A stretch of DNA of 64,000 nt from Penicillium oxalicum (taxonomy: Eukaryota > Ascomycota > Eurotiomycetes > Eurotiales > Aspergillaceae). Within the stretch, counting starts at the first letter, position 1. Each line of letters starts with the position of its first letter. The notes under the pieces were generated by a model. The model was not told the DNA's origin and ran no database searches. It was given only the letters and a program-made list of their open reading frames with translations. The DNA lies in assembly GCF_001723175.1 (NCBI RefSeq), contig NC_064652.1, positions 1,922,001 through 1,986,000 of the forward strand, in the 5' to 3' direction. Of the stretch, positions 11,507 to 22,661 are shown one piece after another. The position numbers and the translations under genes were made by a program.

Positions 11507-13154
11507 TTAAGCGTGCTCGCTCTGCTCAATTTCACCCTTCTTCTCCTCTGCCCGCATCCACACATCCACGTCGGCAGCTTCGCCCTGAGGCAAATGACGC
11601 GCCATACTCACAATCTGCCACGGCGTCGAGGCATCGCGGAAGACATGGTTCAGCGCCTCAAGATTCCTGTTCATGGTCTCCGGGTAGAAAAAGTACACGG
11701 AAACGGGGATACATGCTGAAATCACTGCATAAACAATGTAGTACTTGTATCCGATGGTGTTCAGAGCCACGGGAGTGATCATGACCACGACAAAGTTCCA
11801 CAGCCAGTGGTTGGCCGTTGAGATGGCCGACATGGCGACACGGAGGCGCATCGGTGCTACTTCGGTACAGTACAAGAAGTTGCCCCCGAGGGATCCGACA
11901 GGGTAGAAGCTGTTGAAGAGGAACATGAACGTGGCTGAGGTGATCGAGGCGGCTCGATTGCCCTTGAAACTATTGGTGATGGCCAGCACCATCATGCAGA
12001 CAGACATGCCCGTGCCGCTGATCATGAAGATCTTTCGACGGCCGAGCTTGTCGATGGCGAAAGCGATAAAGGAACAGAAAAACTTCCAGGTCATCGCGCA
12101 AGAGCTGAGAATGCGCGCCAGATCGCTGTCCATGCCCAGATCTTGCTCGAAGATGGTCGAGATGTACGTCGAGATGAGATTGCCACCGCACATCTGTTGG
12201 AAGAACTGTAGGGCCACGCAGAGACAGAACCGATACAGCAAGCGCTCTTCGTCGGGCTTGCTCAAATTGAAGATATCTTTCAATGAGGCGCTATCGGCGG
12301 AGACTTCTAGGGATGTTTCGATTCCACCAATCTCAACGCACACCGACTCATCGTCGTCTGCCACACCCTTGTAGGCAGCAAGACTCCTGGTGGCCTCGTC
12401 GATCTTGCCCACACTGACGAGCCATCGAGGAGACTCTGGGAGAAGAAATACCGACGCCAAAAGGACGACTGAAAAGAAGAAAGACACGATGAGCGGGGCC
12501 CGCTACTGCATCGGCCCTGGAATCTTGCTGAGGCCGAAATCGATCCAGTTGCACAGCGTGTATCCCAAACAAATGCACATTCCGTCGACAATCACATGCT
12601 GACCACGATGTTTGGCCGACGTGCACTCGGACTGCCAGACGGGAACAGCGACGCTAAATTGGCCAATGCCGACACCAAGGATGACTCGACCGACGACAAA
12701 CTGTGCGAGACCGTAGGCGCTAGTCTGAAGCAATTGACCGATGATAGTGAGAATGGCACCAAGAAAGATGGTCTTGCGTCGACCAATGCGGTCACTGAAT
12801 GCTGTACATGAGAGGGCTCCCACGAGGGCACCGATTTGCATAGACGCAATGACAACGCCTTTGATCGTGGAGTGCTGGGCGCGTGAGGGACCTTTTGTAT
12901 TGATGGTGTCGATTTCTGGAAAGACTTCCACCCAACTCTGCAGGGTGGAGAGTGGTCCCAGACCAGACTGATTGTAGCCAAAGAGGATAAAAGCTAAAGA
13001 GGGAAAGGAGGGAGAAGTCAGATCAACAGCCGATGCCAACGATATTCGAATCGATCTGGCCCTAACAAGTCCAGATCAGATCTCACTTACCAGGAGCTAC
13101 AATGAGCAAGGCTTGCGCCACCCGAAGGGCTTTGCCTCGAAATGGAGAGATCAT
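11507..13154 (-). CDS. MFS sugar transporter with an internal in-frame TAG
   Basis: Two exons, 13154-13091 and 12993-11507, encode 516 codons plus stop. The 97-nt intron has a GTAAGT donor and a TTTAG acceptor and restores APAFILFGYNQSG. Sugar-porter marks are all present: DRIGRRK between helices 2 and 3, GRVILGVGIGQ, PESPRWL after helix 6, DKLGRRK in the second half, and PETMNRNLE near the C-terminus. It would be a 12-helix plasma-membrane proton symporter for a hexose or disaccharide. Codon 185 is TAG (12505-12503) at the position where the family has a conserved Trp before RAPLIVSFFFS. Translation would stop after about half the helices unless the codon is read through or edited. The rest of the frame is undamaged. 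Confidence 0.88.
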
Positions 13155-15237
13155 AGTTAAGCTCGCGCTCCGTGGCTACCTCTGAAGACAATGGCGACGA
13201 AAAATCTCCAGTAGAAGGAAATTTCTTGCCCAACGAACGGCTCTGCCGGTTTATATGAAAGATTTGCCTCCGCTGATATCCATCTCATTTACCGCATTCA
13301 CGTCAATTCATTTTGTAACAAACCGCGGAGCCCCGCACAATGGTTTCTATTATCTCTCCAGGATTTGTGGGTTAAGGGCTTCATCATGATTAACAGTTTG
13401 AGCTGACGCAGCGCGGAGTTGGAGAGTCCAGCAATGGGTGGAGACTTTCGATTGCAAGGACTGGCTCTGGCTAGCAGATCGAGGTTTCAAATTCGGTTGT
13501 TGAGCCTGTTAGGCTCCCCATATGAGAAGGATTCACTGGGGTAATAGTATGCTACCTTCCCCATGTCGCATACTCCAACAATTACATAAAGTAAGCTGGA
13601 ACTTAATCCGGCCATTTATCCAGGCATTTACAAAGTACGAAGGAGTCCTTATGGGCTAGTCCGAATCACTATCATAACCTGCCATGGAGAGATGACCGTT
13701 TGGTGAGAGACTGTGTGGACTCTGACTGTGCATTGGAGACGGTAGAATTGGCCGACATGTTCCGTCCAAGGTTCTGCTTGCTTCACTGTGACTCCACATC
13801 TTCTAGAAGGCGAGAGTCTCCAGTAGTGACTTCGGCGCTTGGGGATGTCGTGGTCCAAAACAATTTTCATTCTTCAACATTTTAGGTGTCACTCGCCAGC
13901 ACTATTTAGCAGGCTGAGCCGCACCACGACACCAATCTTGTAGTGTCAGAGACCTCCAATCCCCGAATAGGTCGCAGAGTAGGATTCGATGGTCAGCTAA
14001 TAGTGCTATGCCACCGATATGCTGGTGGACCATGAATTCCGAAGCGGGCTGGCCGTGTCCACAAATTGCGCCGATCACCTCTTCTTTTTTCTCCTTTTCT
14101 CGGGCTAATTCCATGGTTCTTCGGGCCGTGCGTAACCAGAGCCAGCTTCGGGTCGAAGCGACTTTGCTTGGCTCGATCAGAAAGAGGAATTTGGTGGTCA
14201 GCCAAGTGTGCCGGCATGTATAGTAGAAGTATAGCGATGGATGTCAAATCGACATCGAGTCTGAAAGTCAAGAAATACACCAGTCTTTGCAGAAATCTTT
14301 CAGCATCTCGACACACTAAAGCCTGGAGAAAATCAAACGATCAATCATTATCCAAAGCCTTGCAGCCCTCTCTTGTGTGCAGGGCCCAAGAAAGCGGGCA
14401 ACTAGTCCGATCGGTTGACCCAATCCGTCTTATTCTCCGAGAGGAAGATCCCAAAGTCAAGGCTTGTCCAGTCTTGTCTTTCCCTTTCCAAAGGCCAGCA
14501 GGTCCGCCAAGAGAGGAGTCCGACTTCGGGAATCCAATCCCGAGGTGGGAATTTGCGATCCTCCCACGGTGGAGTCGAGAGAAAGAAGACTTGGTGGGAC
14601 AAGAATTCCTCGCGCGCCACATTCTCGGTCAGCTTCCGGCACGGCAGGGTGTCCATCACTTGTGTGCGCCCATCTTGGACAGCACAGGTCAAATGAGATG
14701 ACCTGATAGCGCCGATTAGTCAGGATTGACAGGGCTGTAGAACGCAAGACATGACCAGAGGGGCTGAATCCGACATTGTCTAAACAATTTTCTACCTTGG
14801 AAAGTGCTGGAAGCTCGGACTTGGAAATAGATCAGCATGAGAGTACAGTATACTTCAAACAAGAAAGTGACACGTGACTGAGTGAAGATCCTAGAAGAAC
14901 AACCACAATGACAATATCCGCGGAAGTATTCGACTAGATTCCTACCTTGAAGAGAGCAAGAAATGGTCTTTCAACAGCGCATATGGTGATTCTCATATTC
15001 TCAAATGTGTACAAGTGCATCAGGTAGTGCCATCTGATTGTGGGCAAAAAAAATATCAATGTCAACATCCGTGACGAGGCCAACAAAAGCACGCAAATAA
15101 AATAGCCGTCGAGGTCACAACAACCCGCTCAAGTAACAGACAGGACCCAAAAAATGATAAGAAAATAGAGGGAAGAAAAGTGACAGAGTCGTGAAAATAG
15201 AAAAGAGGTCATGAGAGTGGATCCGTGGATACTATCT
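13155..15237. other. Intergenic, 2.1 kb
   Basis: This holds the promoter of the sugar transporter and the 3' UTR of the large transcription factor gene. Around 14.0-14.7 kb there are overlapping ORFs of 90-211 codons on both strands. Several frames are open at once, which suggests chance rather than a gene. No RNA gene or repeat is seen. Confidence 0.45.
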
Positions 15238-18200
15238 TCAGATCCCCAATGCCACAGCCTGCTGTGTGTAGCGCGATCTCACAAAATGGTAGCTCTCCGT
15301 GACGCCCTGCCAAATGCCAGGCACATAGTTTCGAATCCAAGCGCACACGACAAGAAGGAGTAGAGGAATCTGGAAAGTAGAAAAAAGAAAAAAGAAATTA
15401 GTATAGATACTTTGCTTTTAGAGCGTGACACGAAGGACCGTGACTTACCCAGATAAAGTAGAGATTCCTGTCGCTTCCCAACCCCTTCATACGGCGGGCT
15501 TGGTGTTCTCGGAGATGCTTCTGCTGTTCCCGGGAAAGAAGCTTGCTTCCAATAGTGATGTCCTTGAGATCGTCCTTCACCGTCTGGGAGGTCTGCTCAG
15601 TGCCAGCGGCGGAGGACGACGATGAGGCAACGGGAGTACTATCTTGGGACTCGAAATGCTGGTCCAAGGCTGCCTCAGTGGCCGCATGAAGAAGAGACGA
15701 TTTCTTAAGATCGTTCGCTTCGGCGTCGTCTTGTTGGTGTGGGTACAACTCGTCATAAGAGGGCGGCTGGTTTTGAGTCTGTACAGCTGTGTTGCCCTTC
15801 AATAGGTCCCACCATCCGTCGCGTGCAGTCGGACGGTGGGGCACCAGGTTGGTGATACGCCGCATCACCTGATTAGCGTGGTAGTCGGGCATTGCAGGCA
15901 TGGTGGGCATTGCAGGCATCGCCGGCATAGCGGGCATGGGTGGCAAAGCAGGAATGTTAGGGAAGGCACTAGCGACACTTTGCTGGAACTGGTTAATTTG
16001 TCCGGCGAGGTGGTTTCTCCACGCGACAATCGCAGCCGTTGAGAACCCACGGGCATCGGGTGCAGCCGGTTGATCTGCGGTGTCTCCAGCGGGAGACATG
16101 GCGTCTTGATGAACACTGGAGCGACGAGAGCGACTGAGATACAAAGGCGTGTCGGAGTCTTCGCTGTCGATATCATCGCTGTCATCAAACTCTTCAGAGT
16201 CGTCAACAGCGTGATCCAAGGACCCTGATGTCGACGAGGTTCCCCACATCGAGCTGAGTGAGGCAGAGCTGCTCTGTCTGCGCCGGGTTGTGAGAGAACC
16301 AGCGCTGCGGGAGCGGTAATGGCGCGATGGAAGCAGAGCAGCCTGGTGTGTAGGAAGGGTTGTCGCCATATCCGCCGGCGTGAATCCACGCAAGCTGCGA
16401 GCATTGGCATTGGCCCCTGCCAGGCGGAGGCGGTTGATCAGGTGAGCATGACCATGGAGAGCAGCCAGGTGCATAGGCGTGTTGCCGGTGTTATCCTGGA
16501 TGTCGGGATTAGCTCCACGAGCCAGGAGACCGGCAACGAATCGAGTCAGGCCGAGTGACGCGGCAAAGTGAAGAAGAGTCTGTCCAGTGGCGCTGCGGGA
16601 GTTGAAGCGCGGGGGGCGAGGGTTGTTATCAAGGTCGATGTACTCAAGGTAAGTGAGCATCTTCGAGTCAAGATCACTAAACTTGCCTTGAGACTCGTGC
16701 CCCGGTACTTGGCGTTGGTGGCCGCCAGCATTTCCGGCCCCTGACATATCCTTCTGCATGTTGAAGAGAGCGTTCGGGTCGCTTCCCATGATCTGCTGAG
16801 CAGTTTGGAATGCGTCCGCCTGACTACCCAGTTTCTGTCCGAGAATATTCAGAGCCAAACGGTACATCTGAAGCTCCCGGTCGTCCACGTATCGGAAGAA
16901 CTGCTGCTGCTTCGGCATGAGCGGCTGAGGTTGCTGCACCTGTCCAAATGTAGGATGCTCGTGCTTAAATACAACGGCCACCAATCCTGGCTGGAGGGCC
17001 GGAGGCGTAAGGCAGTTGAGACACTTGTCACCCCAGAAGGTCGTGGTGGTTGCCAAAGTATCGCCAAAGACCACTTCCATGCCCGGATAGAAGCCACTGC
17101 CCAATAACGTCACTTCTGTTCCTCCAGTGATGGAGCCCTCGGCAGGAACCAGCTTGTGAATCACAGAAGGTAGACGAGGGGGGTTGGTGGCCAGGGACGG
17201 CCAGATCTGGTTCGCAGACGTTGCACCCAGTGCAAGGGCAAGATTTTGGTCCTGGAAAGCGTTGCGACCTGACCCACCAGGGGTCCCAGGACGGCTAGGC
17301 TGAGCAGAGTTGGGTGCGGAGATCAAATTTTGCTGGGCCAGACTATCCAGGCTTTGTCTCTGCGCGGGCGTCGGGTTGAAGAAGGGGTTGTTGTCGGTGT
17401 TGTGGGTTGGGGTGGGTAGGCCGCTGCCCAATTGCCCGGCCATTGACGAAGGCGCCACGAACGGCCGCTCAGTGGGCGATGCGAAGCCCCTGGCAGCTGC
17501 GAGATGCGTAACATTGCCCATGCTCGAGCTTGATGCCTGGTTACCTTCCATTCGGGTCATGGTCAGCTCAGATGGTAATCGCCCGGAATTACTGTGCTTT
17601 CGTCGCTTGGTTGAAGGACCCTGAAACTCCGTAGGAGACGCCTGTCGAGACAGACTGCGGGAGTTTTGAGAGGAAGGCTGAACGCCATTGGACATATTGT
17701 GCGCTGCAGCAAAGGAGCTCGGTGTGAGCTGATATTGGGAATTGAACCTCTGCTGAAGACCTTGAAGGTCTGTGGGGGACTGCGGCGAGCCAAAGGCACC
17801 TGCTGCAGGTTTACCGTTTTCCCCAGAGGCAAACACAGTGACACCTGGCATCTGGTTTCCATCGGACACCGAGGGAGAGGGACCAGTCATCGGGGGAGCA
17901 GAAGGAGCCTGGGTCTTGTGGTCATCAGTAATCATAATCGAATTGGTAATCGCCTGTGCCACAACATTATTCCCATGATCCTTGATCGTAAAAATGACTT
18001 GGAACCCGAGCTTCTCGTTCTGGTGCCGACAATAACAGGCGATTCGCATCGGCAATTCGACCTGCATTGACCCCGGAGGAGCTGGAGGCATTTCGCCGTA
18101 GTCCGCGGTGGAGGACTTGGGCGGCTCGGTCCATTCCTTGATCTCGCTAGTATTGAACACAATGACCCGTTTCTCTTCATCTTTTTGAAAGAGCTCGTCC

Positions 18201-19670
18201 TCCTCAGGCTTGCGTTGCTTCTTCCGAGACGCTCGTTTGCGTTCTCTCTGGATACAGCCAGCGCATATTTTGACGTCTCCACCATCCAATGGGCGCTCCT
18301 CGTCGAGATCACTCCCACCGGTCGATTTGCTTTCGCCTCTGGTTCGTGCAAAAGCTCGTTTGAGCTTGTCCCGGTCTTGCATTGCGCTCGTGCAAACCAA
18401 ACTCGTGTAGAGTTGCAGAGTATCGGAGGAAGTCTCGGTCGAAGGTGGGGCGAGGAATTTCAGTTTTGAAATGGTGTGAGAAGGGAGTCGCAACTTCTTG
18501 ACGCCGGTTGGTAGCGGCGAAAGAGTCAATCGAATGGGGATCTGGGTTTCAACACGCGACTTGAGAGAGGTAGGATGAACGGTCAAGACAGGCTTCTTAT
18601 TTTTGGAAGCATCTGCCTGCGATTGAGCCTGTGGAGAGGCGATGTTTCCCGAGAATGGGAACGGATGCGGAGAGCCGAAGTTCATGTTGGAGGAGACGGA
18701 TGTGTTCATGGGAGACTGCCCGTTCATGTTGATTCCGCCGAAGCTTTCTTCCAACAGAGACGACGGGGACTGGCCGTTCCACTGAGCCACAGACGGCTGG
18801 TCTTGACCAGCTGCAAATTGGTTCGCAAATGGCGACTGTTCCCTCAAATCATAACCGAAGGCGTACATCGGGGTCTCACCTCGGGAGGCCTAGCATATTG
18901 GTCAAAATCGGATTCACGTACGAAAAGTTGAGCCATCGGAGATACAATGACAGATGACTTACCGAGGGCGCCGCATGCGCATCGTTTGACACGGATGCCG
19001 GGATAGACGATGTATTGTGGTTCTTCCATCGCTCCAACTTCACCATCTTGTGCCCGTTGACCTGAGTTGGGATCTCCATCTTCAGTGGGCTAGGACTGCT
19101 CGCCGCACTCTCAAAATCAAAGGCCGCATCCATCGCCTTGTTGCTGAACTCCAAATCCGAATGATCCATGAGGGCCCCACCGTCTACAGGGTATGATGGA
19201 TCTATCGTGAAGGGGGATTCCTCTTTCACCGAAGAAAGGTCCGGGCGCATCCAATCATCCGACGTGAATCCTGTTGGGACCATTATGTTTTCGCTATGAG
19301 CCGCAGAGTTGGAGGATGTAATGGAGGTGTGGCGCAGGTGATTTCGAGGAGACTCTGAGGAGGAGCTGCGGCTTGAATTGTCCGGCGACTCGGCGGGCGA
19401 GTCCGCAGTCGCTACTGTTGGTTTCCTCAGGGGGTGTTGGTGCTGATAGTGTTTGGATGACTCTGCGGCACCGTTCGGACGGGATTGGTGCGTGACGTGG
19501 GAGAACAAATCGTCGAAATCGCCTCCAGCGGAATCGGAAGGCATGTCCAATTTTGACGGGTCGAGAAAATCCATATTGACATTTCCAAAGGTCGACTCCA
19601 TCTCTTCGTCCATGATAATGGGATCCAAGGAAGGGAAGGCGGGCGAAGACGGAGTCTCTGCGGATCTCAT
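15238..19670 (-). CDS. ER-anchored transcription factor, Mga2/Spt23-like (IPT/TIG, ankyrin, C-terminal TM)
   Basis: Three exons: 19670-18963, 18889-15449, 15369-15238, about 1426 aa; introns are 73 and 79 nt with GTAAGT donors. An acidic, Ser-rich N-terminus precedes a conserved region (about 300-520). An IPT/TIG domain lies near 808-886 (VIHKLVPAEGSITGGTEVTL) and two ankyrin repeats near 1003-1083 (TLLHFAASLGL, TPMHLAALHGH). The last exon completes one membrane span (LYFIWIPLLLLVVCAWI, about 1379-1395) and a short tail. In yeast, Mga2 and Spt23 sit in the ER membrane, sense lipid saturation, and are released by Rsp5 and the proteasome to induce the delta-9 desaturase OLE1. The same job is inferred here. 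A repeat of MPA/MPT triplets lies near residue 1220. Start is the ATG of MRSAETPSS; an upstream in-frame ATG at 19700 is possible. Confidence 0.92.
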
Positions 19671-21690
19671 AGTTCGTTGATTCTTTCCGCACAGAATCAC
19701 TAAAGCCTCAGGGCGATAATCTGGATCTACCGAATATTCACTTGCTGTGGTCGGTCTCGAAGTCTCATGGGAATCGCGTATATCGTTGAGGGGGCAGGCG
19801 GGCGGCGGAGTTCGGAGGAACGACGTCGATGGGAGAGAATTAGGGGTGGATGTGAAATCAGAGCCGAATCAACGTTGACGGTCGAGAGATTTCACGCGGT
19901 CTTCCAGATGCAGTCGCCTAAAACCATCGCTCCGGGAACAGCACTGGAATATGGCTCAACAATGACCAGGAAGTTGACCGTGAAGTTGTTGGAGTCACTA
20001 CGAAAGTGATTGCCTTGTGGAGTCGAGAAAGGAGGGCGGGAAAAGTGTGAGCGCCGATCCCGACCGGCAGAAACCCTCTCAACGAAACGTGGACTTGAGA
20101 GCCCGTCACTTGGTATGAAAGACGTACATATATCCAAATTGCCTGCTTTGGGCCTTGAGAGACTGTCTGGTTCTTACTGCACGATTGCGGGACCCTATAA
20201 ACGGTTTAATGGGTCCAATAAAGGCCTTTTTCCCCCTCTAAGCAGCACTAGATCGTTCGACCATTCTCAGTCTGTTGTTTTTCTTGCTAATTTTGAGGAA
20301 TCAACCGTTTTTCCCACCACAAATCCGCCATCGACACCTCAGGCGACCACTCTGGCGGTGACCGCTCAGTCATCAATTGTCCGCTTGAATCAGGAAGGTT
20401 GTATATTCCGCATTTCTCTGTAGTCTCAAGCAATGGGGCTTTGGCACTTCGTCATTCATTTTCGATGTTGTCATAACACTCATCCATCACAAGCGAGTAG
20501 CAGTGCCGCCAATGTCTGACTCACGGGATAAAGGGGGGGCGTGCGGATCTAGGATCTATATGTAATGGTGCCTCGTGTGGTGTCGAGGTGAGAGGAAAAC
20601 ACTGAACCATAAACTGACTACTAAATTCTGTGGATAAACAACCCCGTGGCTTTTCTCTGCGACCGGCCTTTGATCCAAGGACACTGTCCACCAAATTGGC
20701 CAATCACGTATTTCTTATTGGAGCGGAAGCATTCATTGAGCTTATGATGCTACCATTATTGCTCCATTCCTGAGCATGAGCCTGCTCCTCGGGCGTGGTT
20801 TGTATCGACTGAGCGGAGTACTCACGGCGTACAGGTGATGGGTTGACTCAGTACACCGCAGCGGCGGACCCCCGATGCAGCTGATAAGCGAACGACACTC
20901 TGACTGTATAACCCCATTGACTCCTGGCTTCTCGACTGTCAAGTAAGGGCGAAGTCTATGCTGGGCACATGCGCACTTCAATTTCGAGCCCGATCGGCAG
21001 GACAGGCATTCTCTGGTACAGACGTACCCGTCTCTCTGTTCCAGTATCGCACATTAGACTTGTAATTTCCAACTCCGCTCTTGTTCGGGGTACCATTGCA
21101 ATCGACTCCAGGGCCGAATTAGACTCATCCAATGAGCTGATAGAGAGGTCAGCAAGTGAGGTGATAAGCTTGTCGGATTGCGATAAGGCTAAAATTCGGG
21201 TTGTGTCGAGCTTTCAACTATTGACGCGGATAGGGTCCGATCGTATCACCTCGGGGCATCAGCCAGTCATGTTGTGATGCAAAAGCACATCACGTGTCTC
21301 TGATGCACGAATTATTTTGTTTCGTGGTAACTCCGATAAGCCACGGGACATCTATTGGAATTTCAAATCATGCGTGCGTTTGTTCAATCGTTTTCACAAG
21401 GTACTCAATGACGAATGGGTGAGTAGTGTTTCTAAAAGGCTATACTCCATCATGTGCCGTGCATACATACTTGATCAACGAAGCCGAGTCTCTGACCAAC
21501 ATCGAGATGAGCCATACCATACACCTTCACTCGGGCACATGATGATGGTAGGTACCTCAGGTGTGAGCGTCAACACAACCCTGTGTCATTCAAGTTTTCC
21601 AAGGTTGCAGCGGCCTGGCTACGCTATTTGGTGGATAGGTCAAAGTATGATATTAATTTCTCATGCACAAGCAGTCAATGACAGAGGTCA
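19671..21690. other. Intergenic, long upstream region of the Mga2-like gene
   Basis: About 2 kb without a recognisable gene. The first 500 nt upstream of the Mga2-like ATG probably contain a long 5' leader. Small ORFs on both strands (up to 137 codons) show no family pattern. Confidence 0.45.
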
Positions 21691-22661
21691 CTAGACCAAT
21701 TGATAACTACTTTCCTTCAAGAACCTCTCCATGGGAACAGTGTTGAAATGACGCCTATTTTCCGCTGTGAATCGAGAGGCGGTCTCCAGGCCACAGTCGA
21801 TAGACAATGGGCGGAGAAACTCAGCCACGAGTGATCGGCCATTGGCTTCAGCCCACTCCAGAGCAACTCTACCACCAAGGTCCTTGATTCGCGGAGATGC
21901 TCCGTTTTCAATCAAAAATATGACCGAATCAAGCAGACCTTTTGCAGCAGCATGATGAAGGGGCGTCCCTGTACTACTGTACATGTTGAAATAGTACTCA
22001 TCGCCACAATTTGGGTACATAATATCATTGACCGAGAGACCCTTTCGGACAAGGTAATCGAGAATATCGAAACGATCATCCAGTTCACACATCGCCGCGT
22101 AGTGCAAAATCTGGCCCTGTTGTAGAGAGGCACCACGTTTGAGTAGAGGTTTGACAATTGAAAAGTCAGTCTCTCTATATGCCACTAATAACGGCGTGCA
22201 ATCTCTGTAACTATCACATCGCTGGTTAGGGTTTGACCCGTGGTCCAGGAACCACTCTTTTAATTTCCTGTCGTGGTCAGTTGTACTGGGCGAGATACGT
22301 GAGCATGTTATGACGAACAGGCCACGGAAAATCCTTACGCTAGAGCTGGAGGCGCATATGCATCGGTGTATTAACGCCCCATCCATGGCGAAGGAATGCG
22401 TGGAGGATCTGGTACGACGCGTTTCGGGTGGCTTTTGAGAAAAGCTGAGAACTCATAGGAACTTCACAGTCGAGTAGTGCTTCAACCAATTCAGAAAGAA
22501 TAGATGCAGTATTCTGAACGAAGCGATCGTCGTCCCTGTCATTTCCTCGCGACGCTGCAAGGATAGCACGTATTCTACCCAACGTCACCGGCAAGGGCTA
22601 GTTCCCGGAGTTCAGTGATGCCGTAAATTTGATGGCACTGAGAAATCTCGTGGTCTGGCAT
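21691..22661 (-). pseudogene. Ankyrin-repeat protein gene with two frameshifts
   Basis: Reading from the ATG at 22661, the protein starts MPDHEISQ and runs to ELALAGDVG, then meets TAG at 22577-22575. In another frame RIRAILAASRG continues directly, as expected for an ankyrin domain start, so a one-base shift lies near 22578-22585. This second frame runs to HGWGVNTPM and then fails. A further shift near 22355-22362 would continue AYAPPALA into a good donor (GTAAGG at 22338). The 71-nt intron (22338-22268) leads to the last exon (22267-21691), which has clear ankyrin repeats such as TPLHHAAAKGLLDSVIFLIENGASP and HYAAMCELDDRFDILDYLVRKG. Both breaks are one-base indels, so either a young pseudogene or sequence errors. 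No fused catalytic domain is visible. Confidence 0.7.

Noticed and set aside
14066..14701. 211-codon plus-strand ORF in the gap between transporter and Mga2-like gene
   Set aside because: Several other frames on both strands are open over the same bases and no motif or splice structure supports a gene.
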